This document shows, piece after piece, positions 20,898 to 31,050 of a DNA stretch of 64,000 nt. The notes below the pieces were generated by a model. It had not been told where the DNA came from. It did not search any database and was given only the letters and a program-made list of their open reading frames with translations. Both the position numbers and the translations under genes were made by a program. Origin of the DNA: Mycobacterium senriense (GTDB taxonomy: Bacteria > Actinomycetota > Actinomycetes > Mycobacteriales > Mycobacteriaceae); NCBI RefSeq assembly GCF_019668465.1, contig NZ_AP024828.1, forward strand, positions 5,394,001 to 5,458,000. Reading direction: 5' to 3'. Positions within the stretch are counted from its first letter, which is position 1. Each line of letters begins with the position of its first letter.

Positions 20898-21926
20898 TCA
20901 GCGGATGGACAGCAGCGGCCCGGAGGTGCGGCCGCTGGCCAGCGCGGCCGCATCGGTGAGCAGTCCGGATAGTTGCATGGGGTACACCGTCTCCCCCGCC
21001 GCGACCAGCGCAGCGATGTCAGCAGCGTCACACCAGCGGTGGCCGTGGATGTAGCTGCATTCCAGCTCGGTTCGGCCCGCGCGCGACGGCTCGAACCGCT
21101 GGGTGCGGTAGACGAAGTAGAACTCCTCGCTGTCGATCAGCGAGCCGTTGAACTCGAAGACCTCGTCGCGCCGCCACACCGGCCCGACCATCTCGGCCGG
21201 CGCGACCCGCAAACCGGTTTCTTCGGCCAGCTCCCGCGCGGCGGCCTCGGCCAGCCGCTCCCCCTGCTGCACCTCGCCGCCCACCGTGAACCACCACTTC
21301 GGTGCGTGCTGGTGCGTGAGCGCGGGATCCGACCCGCACAGCAGCAGCACCGCGCCGGTGTCGTCGAGCAGCACGACGCGCGCCGAGGTGCGGTGGTTGA
21401 GGACGCCGTGGTCGCCGTGGGCCAGCGCGTGCGGCCGCTCGACGATTTCGAAATAGCTGGGCAGCGCGGCGGTTCCGCCGAGGTGGAACAGCCGCACCAG
21501 GGGCCGTTCGGCCAGCGCCAGGGTGTCGCGGACCGCGTCGTTGTGGAAGCGACGGGCCAGCACCACCCGGGCCTCGGCGTCGGCCAGCTCGGCGATCAGC
21601 CCGGCCGGCAGCGACGCCGGATCGACGAGGGCCAGCGCGGCCGACAGCGCGTTCTCCGCGTTTTCCCGCGCGGGCCGCGGCGCCCCCTCCGCGGCGTCGG
21701 CCAGCGCCGCCAGCCGCCGCCCTTCGGACGCGCCGCCATAGGCGTCGATGGCGACGGCGCGCGACACCACCGCGCGCCGTGCCAGTGCGCCGTCGAGCGC
21801 CTGCCACGAGAGGTCGTAGCGGACGTGCAACCGGTCCAGCCGGTTGGCCGTCCGGTACGCCCACGCGCCGAAGACCGCCAGCACCGCGACGAAGACCGCG
21901 ATGGCGACAATCAGCCATGTCATCAA
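20898..21926 (-). CDS. Membrane-anchored Nudix hydrolase (Rv2609c-like)
   Basis: 342 residues. An N-terminal helix (WLIVAIAVFVAVLAVFGAWAY) anchors it; residues 25-180 form a helical region like LemA-type proteins (LDRLHVRYDLSWQALDGAL). The C-terminal Nudix domain holds the complete box GGEVQQGERLAEAAARELAE followed by ETGL, with all catalytic Glu present. The substrate is unknown; Nudix enzymes cut nucleoside diphosphates linked to another group. Its start overlaps the pimA stop by 4 bases, so it is the last gene of the PIM operon. Confidence 0.92.
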   Translation of the reverse strand: MMTWLIVAIAVFVAVLAVFGAWAYRTANRLDRLHVRYDLSWQALDGALARRAVVSRAVAIDAYGGASEGRRLAALADAAEGAPRPARENAENALSAALALVDPASLPAGLIAELADAEARVVLARRFHNDAVRDTLALAERPLVRLFHLGGTAALPSYFEIVERPHALAHGDHGVLNHRTSARVVLLDDTGAVLLLCGSDPALTHQHAPKWWFTVGGEVQQGERLAEAAARELAEETGLRVAPAEMVGPVWRRDEVFEFNGSLIDSEEFYFVYRTQRFEPSRAGRTELECSYIHGHRWCDAADIAALVAAGETVYPMQLSGLLTDAAALASGRTSGPLLSIR

Positions 21927-23047
21927 CTGGCCACCTCAACCTTGGCGCCTGACGCGGCGACCGTCTCGTACACCCGCATGATCTGGCTGGCCACCACCGA
22001 CCAGTCGTAGCGCTGGACGGCGGCCGAACCGGCCGTCACATATCGTTCCCGCAGCACATCATCCTCCAGCACCGCGATCAGCGCATCGGCAAGCGCGTCG
22101 CCGTCGCCGACGGGCACCAGGCAGCCCACGTCGCCGTTACGCAGCACGCGGCGGAAGGCGTCCAGATCGCTCGCCACCACCGGGGTGCCGGCGGCCAGCG
22201 CCTCGACCAGCACGATGCCGAAGCTCTCGCCGCCGAGGTTGGGCGCGCAGTACGCGTCGGCGCTGCGCATGGCCGACGCCTTTCCGGCGTCGTCGACCTG
22301 GCCGAGGAAGCGGATATGGTCCACCAATTCGCCTGCCTGGACGCGCAATTGGTCCTCGTCCCCGCGACCGACGACCAGCAGCTGCACGTCGGGGAAACGT
22401 TCGACCAGCCCCGGCAGCGCGTCGAGCAGCACCGACATGCCCTTGCGTGGCTCGTCGTAGCGGCCCAGGAACAGCACCGCCTTGCCGGCGCGCGGGTAGC
22501 CGTCCATGCGCGGCGCCGAGGCGAACGAAGCGACGTCGACGCCGTTGGGGATCTCCACCGCGTCGGTGCCCAGCGCCTCCATCTGCCAGCGGCGGGCCAA
22601 ATCGGAGACCGCGATCCGCCCGACGATCTTCTCGTGCATCGGGCGCAGGATGCCCTGAAACACCGTCAGCGTCAGCGATTTGGTGGTCGACGTGTGAAAC
22701 GTCGCCACGATCGGACCCTCGGCGATGTTCAGCGCCAGCATCGATAGGCTCGGTGCGTTGGGCTCGTGCAGGTGCAGCACGTCGAAAGCGCCTTCGGCGA
22801 GCCACTTTTTCACCTTGCGGTGGGTGGCCGGCCCGAACCGCAGCCGGGCCACCGACCCGTTGTAGGGAATCGGGACGGCCTTGCCAGCCGAGACGACGTA
22901 GTCGGGCAGCGCGGCGTGCGGCGAGGACGGCGCGAGCACGCTGACTTCGTGGCCCCGCGCGCGCATCACCTCGGCCAGCTGCAGGACGTGCGACTGCACC
23001 CCGCCGGGAACGTCGAACGAGTAGGGACAGACCATCCCGATCCGCAT
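21923..23047 (-). CDS. pimA: Phosphatidyl-myo-inositol alpha-mannosyltransferase PimA
   Basis: Essential GT-B, family GT4 enzyme that adds the first mannose from GDP-mannose to phosphatidylinositol on the inner leaflet. 374 residues: MRIGMVCPYSFDVPGGVQSHV (glycine loop), HLHEPNAPS, the catalytic-region His in ATFHTSTTKS (about 118), GRYDEPRKGMSVLL, and the donor-binding E-x7-E motif ESFGIVLVE. Its start overlaps the patA stop by one base. Confidence 0.97.
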   Translation of the reverse strand: MRIGMVCPYSFDVPGGVQSHVLQLAEVMRARGHEVSVLAPSSPHAALPDYVVSAGKAVPIPYNGSVARLRFGPATHRKVKKWLAEGAFDVLHLHEPNAPSLSMLALNIAEGPIVATFHTSTTKSLTLTVFQGILRPMHEKIVGRIAVSDLARRWQMEALGTDAVEIPNGVDVASFASAPRMDGYPRAGKAVLFLGRYDEPRKGMSVLLDALPGLVERFPDVQLLVVGRGDEDQLRVQAGELVDHIRFLGQVDDAGKASAMRSADAYCAPNLGGESFGIVLVEALAAGTPVVASDLDAFRRVLRNGDVGCLVPVGDGDALADALIAVLEDDVLRERYVTAGSAAVQRYDWSVVASQIMRVYETVAASGAKVEVAS

Positions 23048-24033
23048 CAGGTGTCCTTCAGCCGGGCCTGCTTGGCTTCGGGGAGGTCAGCCAGCCACTG
23101 CGGCTGCATCATGTGCCAGTCCTCGGGACGCACGGCGATGTTCTTCTCGAACTGATCGGCCATCGCCTGAGTGATGGCGCCGACGTCGCCGCTGGTGCAG
23201 TCCAGGGGCGGGTGTATCGACACGCCCCAGCCGCGGTCCTCGAACCAGCAGTGTGCCGGCAGCAGGGCCGTCCCGGTCGCGATGGCGAGCTTCGCCGGTC
23301 CGGCCGGCAACCGGGTGGGCTCGCCGAAGAAATCGACCTGCACGCCGGTGCGGGTGAGGTCGCGCTCGGCCATCAGGCACACCACCCGGTTGTCCCGCAG
23401 CCGATCGCACAACACGTCGAACGGCGACCGTTCCCCCCCGGACAGCGGCAGCACCTCGAAGCCCAGGCGTTCGCGGTAGGCAATGAAGCGCCGGTACAGC
23501 GACTCGGGTTTGAGTCGCTCGGCGACGGTGGTGAAGGTGCCGTGGGTCTGCGCCAACCACACCCCGGCCATGTCCCAGTTGCCGCTGTGCGGCAACGCGA
23601 TCACCGCGCCGCGGCCGGCGGACAGCGCCGCCTCGATATGGTCTCGCCCCAGCACCGAGTCGTGCAGCTCGCGGCCCATCGCGGCCAGGTCCATCCCCGG
23701 CAGGCGGAACGCCTCGCGCCAGTAGCGGGCGTAGGAGGCCAGCGAGGCCCGCATCAGCGAGTCGGGCACCTCCTCGGGTGCGACCCCGATCACGCGGGCC
23801 AGGTTCTTGCGCAGCTGCTCGGGGCCGCCGCCGCGGGCGGCGTAGCGCGCCCCGGCCTCAAAGACGTTGCGCGCGGCGAACTCCGGCATCGCCCGCACCG
23901 CCATCCAGCCGGACGCGTAGGCCCAGTCGGCGGCCCTCCCGCCCGTCAGGCTGCCCACCGTCCGGCCGGCCAGCCGGCGGGCCATCCGGCGTTGCGCCCC
24001 AATCGTTTTCATGCCCGGCGAAGTGGGAATCAC
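23047..24033 (-). CDS. patA: Phosphatidylinositol mannoside acyltransferase
   Basis: Transfers palmitate from acyl-CoA to the 6-position of the mannose added by PimA. 328 residues; start GTG 24033 (VIPTSPGMKTIG) overlaps the pgsA stop by 4 bases; ATG 24012 is an alternative. The HX4D acyltransferase motif is HSGNWD, followed by PESLYRRFIAYRERLGFEVLPLSGG and VCLMAERDLTRTG. Homologous to Rv2611c throughout, with the N-terminal 30 residues different and more basic. Confidence 0.94.
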   Translation of the reverse strand: MIPTSPGMKTIGAQRRMARRLAGRTVGSLTGGRAADWAYASGWMAVRAMPEFAARNVFEAGARYAARGGGPEQLRKNLARVIGVAPEEVPDSLMRASLASYARYWREAFRLPGMDLAAMGRELHDSVLGRDHIEAALSAGRGAVIALPHSGNWDMAGVWLAQTHGTFTTVAERLKPESLYRRFIAYRERLGFEVLPLSGGERSPFDVLCDRLRDNRVVCLMAERDLTRTGVQVDFFGEPTRLPAGPAKLAIATGTALLPAHCWFEDRGWGVSIHPPLDCTSGDVGAITQAMADQFEKNIAVRPEDWHMMQPQWLADLPEAKQARLKDT

Positions 24034-24671
24034 GGCTCGCTCACCACCCGATCGGTCGCGCCCGGCGAGGTGCGCACCGCGTGCAACCGCTGCGCGCAGG
24101 TGAGGAGGCTGGCCGCCGCCAGGACCCACATCGCGACCGGCAGCGCGGGCGGCCAGGCGACGAACGGAAAGTCGGACACGCCGGCGCCGACAAGCACGAT
24201 GATCAACCGTTCCGGCCGTTCGATCAGGCCGCCGTCGCCGCGCAGCCCGCTGGCTTCGGCGCGGGCCTTGATGTAGGAGATCACCTGCGAGGTCACCAGA
24301 CAGATCAGAGTTGCGACCGCCAGCAGCTTGTCGTGCAGGCCGAAGACGATCCACCACAACAGCCCGCAGAACACCGCGCCGTCGCTGAGCCGGTCACAGG
24401 TGGCGTCCAGCACCGCGCCGAATCGGGTGCCGCCGCCGCGTTCCCGGGCCATCGCCCCGTCGAGCATGTCGAACAGGACGAAGAACCAGACCACCAGCGC
24501 GCCGGCGAACAGCTTGCCCATCGGGAAGAGCGTGAGCGCCCCGGCCACCGCGACGATGGTGCCCAGGATGGTGACGACGTCGGGGGTCAATCCCAGCCGT
24601 AGGCATGCCCGTGCGGTCGGAGTGGTCAGCCGCGCGAACGCCGCCCGCGACAGGAACGGCATTTTGCTCAT
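24030..24671 (-). CDS. pgsA: Phosphatidylinositol phosphate synthase PgsA1
   Basis: CDP-alcohol phosphotransferase joining CDP-diacylglycerol and inositol 1-phosphate, the first committed step to PI, PIMs and lipoarabinomannan. 213 residues, six membrane helices. The signature D-x2-DG-x2-AR-x8-G-x3-D-x3-D is intact as DMLDGAMAR followed by GAVLDATCD. Start ATG 24671 overlaps the HIT gene stop by 4 bases. Confidence 0.96.
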   Translation of the reverse strand: MSKMPFLSRAAFARLTTPTARACLRLGLTPDVVTILGTIVAVAGALTLFPMGKLFAGALVVWFFVLFDMLDGAMARERGGGTRFGAVLDATCDRLSDGAVFCGLLWWIVFGLHDKLLAVATLICLVTSQVISYIKARAEASGLRGDGGLIERPERLIIVLVGAGVSDFPFVAWPPALPVAMWVLAAASLLTCAQRLHAVRTSPGATDRVVSEP

Positions 24672-25249
24672 GGTTGCTTTGTCCACTCCGTGGCCAGCAG
24701 CTGGCGCGTCTCGCGCAGCAATTGCGGGATCACCTTCGATCCGCCGATGATGGTGATGAAGTTCGCGTCGCCACCCCAGCGCGGCACCACGTGCACGTGC
24801 AGGTGTTCGGCCAGCGAGCCACCGGCCGACGTCCCCAGGTTCAGGCCGACGTTGAAACCGTGTGGGCGCGAGACGTTCTTGATGACGCGAATCGCCTTCT
24901 GAATGAAGAACATCAGCTCCGCGCTTTCGGGGTCGGTCAGGTCCTCGAGCTCGGAGACGCGCCGGTAGGGCACCACCATCAGGTGTCCGGGGTTGTAGGG
25001 GTAGAGGTTGAGCACGGCGTAGACGAGCTCGCCGCGGGCGACTACCAAGCCGTCTTCGTCGGCAAGATGCGGAATGTCGCTGAACGGCTGCTCGGTCTTG
25101 CCGTTGTCGCGCTTCATCGGCGCTTCGGCCAGATACGTCATCCGGTACGGCGTCCACAACCGTTGCAGGTGATCCTCCTCGCCGACGCCCCTGTCCAGGA
25201 TGGCGTCGTCGGCGCCCTGCTCGGCCGGTTCGCGATCACTCACGGTCAC
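24668..25249 (-). CDS. HIT-family diadenosine tetraphosphate phosphorylase (Rv2613c-like)
   Basis: 193 residues with the histidine triad [10 protein letters not shown]; the Rv2613c protein is known to phosphorolyse Ap4A. Flanking family residues are [29 protein letters not shown] and [14 protein letters not shown]. Located between thrS and pgsA and overlapping both by 4 bases. Because aminoacyl-tRNA synthetases make Ap4A as a by-product, its coupling to thrS makes sense. Confidence 0.93.
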   Translation of the reverse strand: MTVSDREPAEQGADDAILDRGVGEEDHLQRLWTPYRMTYLAEAPMKRDNGKTEQPFSDIPHLADEDGLVVARGELVYAVLNLYPYNPGHLMVVPYRRVSELEDLTDPESAELMFFIQKAIRVIKNVSRPHGFNVGLNLGTSAGGSLAEHLHVHVVPRWGGDANFITIIGGSKVIPQLLRETRQLLATEWTKQP

Positions 25250-27300
25250 TCACCACTTGACACTTTCACGAGTTCTGCTGTGGGCACGGAATTCTCGCGA
25301 TCGGCGATCCACTTCACGATCGCATCGACCGCGCTGTCGCGCGGCACACCATTGATCTGCGTGCGATCGCCGAAACGGAAGCTGACCGCGCCGGCCTGCA
25401 CGTCGCGGTCACCGGCCAGCAACATGAACGGCACCCGCTGGGCGGTGTGGTTGACGATCTTCTTGGCCATCCGGTCGTCGCTGGAGTCGACCTCAATGCG
25501 CACACCGTGCGACTTGAGTTGCGCGGCAATGCCTTCCAGGTATTCCACGTGCTCGTCGGCGACCGGGATGCCCACCGCCTGCACCGGCGCCAGCCACGCC
25601 GGGAAGGCTCCCGCGTAGTGCTCGGTGAGGATGCCGAAGAACCGCTCGATCGACCCGAACAGCGCCCGGTGGATCAGCACCGGCCGCTGCCGCGACCCGT
25701 CGGACGCGGTGTACTCCAGCTCGAAGCGGTCCGGCATGTTGAAGTCGAGCTGAATGGTCGACATCTGCCAGCTGCGGCCCAGCGCGTCCTTGACCTGCAC
25801 CGAGATCTTCGGGCCATAGAACGCCGCGCCCCCGGGGTCGGGAACGAAATGCAACCCGGAGGCCTCGGCGACCTCCCGCAGGACTTCGGTGGCCTCGTCC
25901 CACATCTCGTCGGAGCCCGAGTACTTCTCCGGATCCTTGGTGGACAGCTCCAGGTAGAAGTCGTTGAGCCCGTAGTCGGCCAGCAGATCCAGCACGAAGC
26001 GCAGCAGCGAGGTCAGCTCGTCGCGCATCTGCTCTCGCGTGCAGTAGATGTGGGCGTCGTCCTGCGTCATGCCGCGCACCCGGGTCAGCCCGTGCACCAC
26101 GCCCGACTTCTCGTAGCGGTACACGCTGCCGAACTCGAAGAGCCGCAACGGAAGTTCGCGATACGACCGACCGCGCGACCGGTAGATCAGGTGGTGCATC
26201 GGGCAGTTCATCGGCTTGAGGTAGTAGTCCTGCCCCGGCTTGCGCACCGTTCCGTCCGCGTTGAACTCCGCGTCGAGGTGCATCGGCGGGTACATGCCGT
26301 CGGCGTACCACTCGAGGTGGCCCGAGGTGATGTACAGCTGCTCCTTGGTGATGTGCGGGGTGTTGACGAACTCGTACCCGGCCTCGATGTGCTTGCGTCG
26401 CGAGTACTCCTCCAGCTCGCGACGGATGATGCCACCCTTGGGATGGAACACCGCCAGGCCGGAACCGATTTCGTCGGGGAAGCTGAACAGGTCCAGCTCG
26501 ACACCCAGCCTGCGGTGGTCGCGGCGCTGCGCCTCGTCGAGCAGCTCCAGGTGCTTGTCCAGCGCCTCCTGCGACTCCCAGGCGGTGCCGTAGATGCGTT
26601 GCAGGCTGGCGTTGCTCTGGTCGCCGCGCCAGTAGGCGGCCGAGCTTCGGGTCAGCTTGAACGCCGGGATGTGCTTGGTGGTCGGGATGTGCGGGCCGCG
26701 GCATAAATCGCCCCAAACCCGTTCCCGGGTACGGGGATTCAGGTTGTCGTAGGCGGTGAGCTCGTCGCCGCCGACCTCCATGACGTCGGGATCCCCGGAC
26801 TTGTCGTCGACGAGCTCGAGCTTGTAGGGCTCGTCGGCCAGCTCCGCGCGCGCCGCGTCCTTGGACGCGTAGACGCGCCGGTCGAACAGCTGTCCTTCCT
26901 TGACGATCTGGCGCATCCGCTTTTCCAGCTTTGTCAGGTCCTCCGGCGTGAACGGCTCGCTCACGTCGAAGTCGTAGTAGAACCCGTCGGTGATCGGCGG
27001 CCCGATCCCCAATTTGGCGTGCGGGAACAGGTCCTGGACGGCTTGGGCCAGCACGTGCGCGGCCGAGTGCCGGATGACGCTGCGTCCCTCCTCGGTGTTG
27101 GCGGCCACCGGGACCACGTCGGTGTCGGCGTCGGGCGCCCAACTCAGGTCGCGCAGCTTGCCGTCGACGTCGCGCACCACCACGATCGCGTCGGGCGTGC
27201 CCCGGCGCGGCAACCCCGCCTCGCCCACCGCGGCGGCCGCGGTGGTCCCGGCAGGCACCCGGATCGGGGCTTGCGAGACGTCGTTGGCGGGGGCGCTCAT
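25246..27300 (-). CDS. thrS: Threonyl-tRNA synthetase
   Basis: 684 residues. N-terminal TGS-like domain, editing domain with [11 protein letters not shown] and the second zinc-site motif, then the class II catalytic core: [20 protein letters not shown], motif 2 [28 protein letters not shown], motif 3 [16 protein letters not shown], and the anticodon-binding domain ([17 protein letters not shown]). Start ATG 27300. First gene of the six-gene PIM operon. Confidence 0.98.
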   Translation of the reverse strand: MSAPANDVSQAPIRVPAGTTAAAAVGEAGLPRRGTPDAIVVVRDVDGKLRDLSWAPDADTDVVPVAANTEEGRSVIRHSAAHVLAQAVQDLFPHAKLGIGPPITDGFYYDFDVSEPFTPEDLTKLEKRMRQIVKEGQLFDRRVYASKDAARAELADEPYKLELVDDKSGDPDVMEVGGDELTAYDNLNPRTRERVWGDLCRGPHIPTTKHIPAFKLTRSSAAYWRGDQSNASLQRIYGTAWESQEALDKHLELLDEAQRRDHRRLGVELDLFSFPDEIGSGLAVFHPKGGIIRRELEEYSRRKHIEAGYEFVNTPHITKEQLYITSGHLEWYADGMYPPMHLDAEFNADGTVRKPGQDYYLKPMNCPMHHLIYRSRGRSYRELPLRLFEFGSVYRYEKSGVVHGLTRVRGMTQDDAHIYCTREQMRDELTSLLRFVLDLLADYGLNDFYLELSTKDPEKYSGSDEMWDEATEVLREVAEASGLHFVPDPGGAAFYGPKISVQVKDALGRSWQMSTIQLDFNMPDRFELEYTASDGSRQRPVLIHRALFGSIERFFGILTEHYAGAFPAWLAPVQAVGIPVADEHVEYLEGIAAQLKSHGVRIEVDSSDDRMAKKIVNHTAQRVPFMLLAGDRDVQAGAVSFRFGDRTQINGVPRDSAVDAIVKWIADRENSVPTAELVKVSSGE

Positions 27301-27367
27301 GAGGCTGGTTCTCCAAGGTTGGTGGTGTGACCGTCGATCGCTGCCATGCTATCGGTGCCGACCGCGC

Positions 27368-27991
27368 TCACGGCTGGCCAGGCTTGAGCCGTACGAACAG
27401 CGCGTCGGCTTCGGTCAGCAACTGCTCGCCGTCGGTCAACCGGCCCGACACGAAGATCTTGCGTCCGTCCACCCGGTCGACGCCCGCGTCGAACTGCAGT
27501 TCTTTTTCCACCGGGACGATGTGGCGGTAATCGATCTTGAGGTATGCGGTGCGCTGCCGCGGGTTGCCGGTCAGCACCGACGCCGACAACCCGAGGATGG
27601 AGTCGAACAGCATCCCCAGCGCGCCGCCGTGCACGGCGCCGTTGCGGCCCAGATGGAATCGGGCGAAGCGGGCCTGGCCGTGGATCCGGCCGTCCTCGCC
27701 CTTGTGCGCCGACATCGGGATCGTCAGGATGTTGCCCCGCATCGGCAGGTCCATCCGCCGGCCCGATGGGGACGCCCACTCGTCGGCGTCGAAGGGCGCC
27801 AGCAGAGCCGACACCTTCTCCAGCAGGTCAGCGGCCTCGGTGATCACCTCGTCGGGCGCGTCGGCCGCCCGGGCGTGGTCCTGCAACGAGCGCACGGCAT
27901 CGATGAACCTGCCGTAATCGGGCCCGCCCTTGGTCGTCGGCTCCGGCGGGTTGAACCCGCCGCCGGGGTGTCGCTGATGTTCGGCCACCAC
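27368..27991 (-). CDS. PaaI/THEM4-like hotdog thioesterase
   Basis: 207 residues. A helical N-terminal part (to about 80) precedes a hotdog fold: GRIHGQARFARFHLGRNGAVHGGALGMLFD has the central HGG motif and acidic residue of the PaaI/THEM4 group; YLKIDYRHIVPVEKEL and the C-terminal EADALFVRLKPGQ follow. Probably hydrolyses a medium or long acyl-CoA. It ends 67 bases after the thrS start and is transcribed on its own. Confidence 0.85.
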   Translation of the reverse strand: MVAEHQRHPGGGFNPPEPTTKGGPDYGRFIDAVRSLQDHARAADAPDEVITEAADLLEKVSALLAPFDADEWASPSGRRMDLPMRGNILTIPMSAHKGEDGRIHGQARFARFHLGRNGAVHGGALGMLFDSILGLSASVLTGNPRQRTAYLKIDYRHIVPVEKELQFDAGVDRVDGRKIFVSGRLTDGEQLLTEADALFVRLKPGQP

Positions 27992-28030
27992 AACACCGTA
28001 TTGCCCGGCGGACGGGCTTTCGCGCGGTGG

Positions 28031-28915
28031 TTAGACGGGCTGCTGCGCCCCGGCGGCCGACAACATTTCGAATTCGTCGTCGGACAGCTCGATCTGGGCG
28101 GCGGCGACGTTTTCCTCCAGGTGCGCGACCTTGGAGGTGCCCGGGATCGGCACCATCACCGGCGAGCGCTTCAACAACCACGCCAACGCCAACTGCGACG
28201 GCGACGCGTCGTGGTCGGCGGCGATGCGCTGCAGCGGGCCGTCGGGGGCGGCCAGCGGCCCGGCGGCCAGCGGGAACCACGGGATGAACCCGATGCCCTG
28301 TTTGGTCGCGGCGTCCAGCAGCGGCTCGGCGCCACGGGCCGTCAGGTTGTACATGTTCTGCACCGACACGATCTCGGTGACGCGCAGGGCGGCGTTCAGC
28401 TGGTCGACGTCGATCTCGGACAGGCCGATGTGGCGGATCTTGCCCTCGTTCTTCAGGGTGAGCAGCTCGCCCACCTGATCTTCCAGCGGGAAGTTCGAGT
28501 CGATGCGGTGCAGCTGGAACAGGTCGATGGTGTCCACGCCCAGCCGGCGCAGGCTCATCTCGCATTCCTGGCGCAGGTAGCTCGGATTGCCCAACGGAAT
28601 CCAGATGTCCGGGCCGGTGCGCAGCAGCCCCGCCTTGGTGGCGATCACCAGACCGTCGTAGGGATGCAGCGCCTCGCGGATGATGTCCTCGGACACGTAG
28701 GGCCCGTAGGAGTCGGCGGTGTCGATGAAGTTCACGCCGAGTTCGACGGCCCGGCGCAGCACCCGGACGCATTCGTCGCGGTCGTCGGGCGGGCCCCACA
28801 CGCCCTTCGCCGTCAGGCGCATGGCGCCGAAGCCGAGGCGGTTGACGGTCAGGTCGCCGCCGAAGGTGAAGGTTCCGGAAGCGCCTGCAACAGTTTTCGA
28901 GTTTTCTACGGTCAC
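28031..28915 (-). CDS. Aldo/keto reductase
   Basis: 294 residues from GTG 28915 (VTVENSKTVAGASGTFTFGG); no strong ribosome site is seen, so the start is uncertain by a few codons. All four catalytic residues are present: Asp and Tyr in FIDTADSYGPY, Lys in VIATKAGLL, His in LFQLHRID. NADPH-binding end: VPIPGTSKVAHLEENV. The substrate is unknown. It is 39 bases downstream-neighbour of the thioesterase and may share its transcript. Confidence 0.88.
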   Translation of the reverse strand: MTVENSKTVAGASGTFTFGGDLTVNRLGFGAMRLTAKGVWGPPDDRDECVRVLRRAVELGVNFIDTADSYGPYVSEDIIREALHPYDGLVIATKAGLLRTGPDIWIPLGNPSYLRQECEMSLRRLGVDTIDLFQLHRIDSNFPLEDQVGELLTLKNEGKIRHIGLSEIDVDQLNAALRVTEIVSVQNMYNLTARGAEPLLDAATKQGIGFIPWFPLAAGPLAAPDGPLQRIAADHDASPSQLALAWLLKRSPVMVPIPGTSKVAHLEENVAAAQIELSDDEFEMLSAAGAQQPV

Positions 28916-29493
28916 TTCTACGACCGTACGCGCCAAATGCGGCCGCGCGGTTCGGTCGCATATCGGACAGCGCCAGGGCGTCCATCGGATATCGAGACTC
29001 GGCTCGCCCTGCCTGACTCGACTTGAGAACGCGTGGGAGGTGAAGTCGGTAAGCGAGTGTGACGGAGACGGGCGCCGGGGCGGGTCGTTCACGTGTGCGG
29101 TGCGACGACTTCCCGCCGGCATCACGATGGTCCGGGTGACGGGGTTGTCGCGCTCTACTAGTCCCATTCTTAGCGCAGAAGGCGCTTACCGGTGGCGTCA
29201 ACCCAGCGCCGCGGCCGGGCGCTGCGACCAGTCCGCTCTGCCGGTTGTTGACTTTGCTCGGGCTGACTGGCCCCGAGAGGTCTACGGCGCCTGCGATTTA
29301 TTGATCTGGTGGGCCGACGCTTCGACCCATTCCGGTTGACATAGTCGATGCAGCTTGGTTCACACGACGGCCGAACTTGGGGGCGCAGTGGGAAGAAGGA
29401 GACCGGTCGGGCTTTATCTTGTCCGGTAGGCAGCCCCGGTGTTCGGATTCGCGCCCAACGTATTCGGACTGGAGTCGGAATTTATCGGGCGCA
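28916..29493. other. 578-base stretch with no intact gene
   Basis: Between the aldo/keto reductase start and the ANTAR fragment. I see no supported coding region on either strand. Reading frames near 29440-29490 give FGFAPNVFGLESEFIG, which resembles the end of a GAF domain that normally precedes an ANTAR domain, but this is out of frame with the following ANTAR sequence and is preceded by a stop at 29427-29429. Confidence 0.5.
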
Positions 29494-29736
29494 ATGGTCG
29501 CCAGCCATGCCGCAATTGCGCTCATCAATGACGAGTGGATACGTCAATTCAAAGCGGCGTTGGCTACGCGAGACGTTATCGGGCAAGCGAAAGGCATGAT
29601 GATGGAACGCTTCGACGTCGACGCCCCTCGTGCCATCGCGATACTCAAAGCGATCTCGCAACAAACCAATACACCGGTGCGCGACCTTGCCGGCGAGATT
29701 GTCGAATCGTTGAGCAAGCACCACGAACCTTCTTAA
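29494..29736 (+). CDS. ANTAR-domain protein, probably a truncated GAF-ANTAR regulator
   Basis: 80 residues if translation starts at ATG 29494. The ANTAR (RNA-binding antiterminator) domain is complete: FKAALATRDVIGQAKGMMME, RFDVDAPRAIAILKAISQ and VRDLAGEIVES. The first residues VASHAAIALIND are the last helix of a GAF domain in the usual GAF-ANTAR proteins, so the N-terminal half is missing or lies out of frame upstream (see 28916-29493). The closest ribosome site (GGAG at 29471) is too far away. It may still be expressed as a bare ANTAR protein; a pseudogene is equally possible. Confidence 0.6.
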   Translation: MVASHAAIALINDEWIRQFKAALATRDVIGQAKGMMMERFDVDAPRAIAILKAISQQTNTPVRDLAGEIVESLSKHHEPS

Positions 29737-29798
29737 GTCGGCATCCGCCTACCCGAGGGGTCTTCGCCGGATCAGACCGGTCCCGACAGAGAGGAAAG

Positions 29799-31019
29799 AT
29801 GGCGTTGAGCACAGGTCGAAACGTGGCGGTGGCCGGCAGCTTCGGCTTGACTGCCCAGCCTGGAACCGGGGCCGGCGACGATGATCCTTTCACTGTTGAC
29901 CGACCCGACACGACAGACCGGGAACCCATCGCCGCCGCCGAACGCGTCGCGGCCCAGATCAGTACACCAGAACGGCCTCTGGGATCTCCGGGACCCCGAT
30001 TCAACTGGCGCTCACCGTTCTTGGTTGGGTTGACCGCCTCGGCGGGCGTCGCGGTGACTTACGGCGTGGTACGCAGCCTTGCGGCGGCGTCGTCGATGCT
30101 GCTACTGATCGGGGTGGCTTTCTTTGTGGCCCTGGGACTCGAGCCGGCGGTGTCGTGGTTGGTCGGCAAGAAGCTGCCCCGTTGGGCCGCGGTCAGCGCG
30201 GTGCTTGTCGCCGTGCTTGCAGTCGTGGCCGGAACACTTGCCGCCGCCATTCCCCCGCTCGTGCAGCAGGCGCGCCAGTTCATCGAGCAGGCGCCGCACT
30301 ACGTCCAGCGCGTCGGTGACCATTCATCCTGGATCGGCAGGCTGAATGACCTCTTTCACCTCCAACAACGCATCACCGAAACGGTCAACAGCTCCGGCGG
30401 GGCGGTCCTGGGGCAGGCCGTCAAGGCCGGGACGGCGTTATTCGGAGCCTTCGCTGACCTTTTGGTGGTGGCGGTATTGACCGTCTACTTTCTGGTCGAC
30501 CTGCCCCGAATACGCGCGACTTTGTACCGTCTGGTGCCTGGATCCCGCCGGCCGCGGGCGATCCTCATCGGCGACCAGGTATACGCGAAAGTGGGCGCCT
30601 ACGTGTTCGGCAACATCGTGATATCGGTAATCGCGGGGGTGGCCACCTTCATCTGGCTCGTCATCTTCGGTGTGCCCTATCCGCTGCTGCTCGGGATATT
30701 CGTCGCGGTACTGGACCTCATCCCGTTCGGATCAACAGTCGCCGGACTCATTGTCGCGGCGGTAGCGCTCACCGTGTCCCTCCCGATAGCCATTGCCACG
30801 CTGGCCTTCTACGTGATGTTCCGGTTGGCCGAGGATTATCTCCTGGTACCCAAGATCATTGGGCGGGCGGTCAAGGTGCCGCCGGTGGCCACCTTGCTGG
30901 CCGTACTCGTCGGCGGGGCACTGCTCGGAATTGTCGGTGCGCTCGTCGCCATTCCGATTGCGGCCGCCATTCAACTGTGCGCTCAAGAACTTCTGTATCC
31001 CAGGCTCGATGAACTGTGA
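29799..31019 (+). CDS. AI-2E family transporter (TerC/YdbO-like permease)
   Basis: 406 residues from ATG 29799 (MALSTGRNVAVAGSFG, with AGGAAAG before it). A 75-residue polar N-terminus precedes seven or eight membrane helices and the conserved loops of the family: VALGLEPAVSWLVGKKLPRW, IPPLVQQARQFIEQAPHYV, TVYFLVDLPRIRATLYRLVPGSRR, GVPYPLLLGIFVAVLDLIPFG and the C-terminal VPKIIGRAVKVPPVATLLAVLVGG. Family substrates are uncertain (autoinducer-2 export, or Na+/H+ antiport). Confidence 0.87.
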   Translation: MALSTGRNVAVAGSFGLTAQPGTGAGDDDPFTVDRPDTTDREPIAAAERVAAQISTPERPLGSPGPRFNWRSPFLVGLTASAGVAVTYGVVRSLAAASSMLLLIGVAFFVALGLEPAVSWLVGKKLPRWAAVSAVLVAVLAVVAGTLAAAIPPLVQQARQFIEQAPHYVQRVGDHSSWIGRLNDLFHLQQRITETVNSSGGAVLGQAVKAGTALFGAFADLLVVAVLTVYFLVDLPRIRATLYRLVPGSRRPRAILIGDQVYAKVGAYVFGNIVISVIAGVATFIWLVIFGVPYPLLLGIFVAVLDLIPFGSTVAGLIVAAVALTVSLPIAIATLAFYVMFRLAEDYLLVPKIIGRAVKVPPVATLLAVLVGGALLGIVGALVAIPIAAAIQLCAQELLYPRLDEL

Positions 31020-31050
31020 ACGAGTCCACTGGAACCGGAGGACCCAAGTC

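Noticed and set aside
24034..25157. Longer frames before pgsA and patA
   Set aside because: They read through the HIT gene in a wrong frame; the 4-base overlaps at 24033, 24671 and 25249 give consistent starts.
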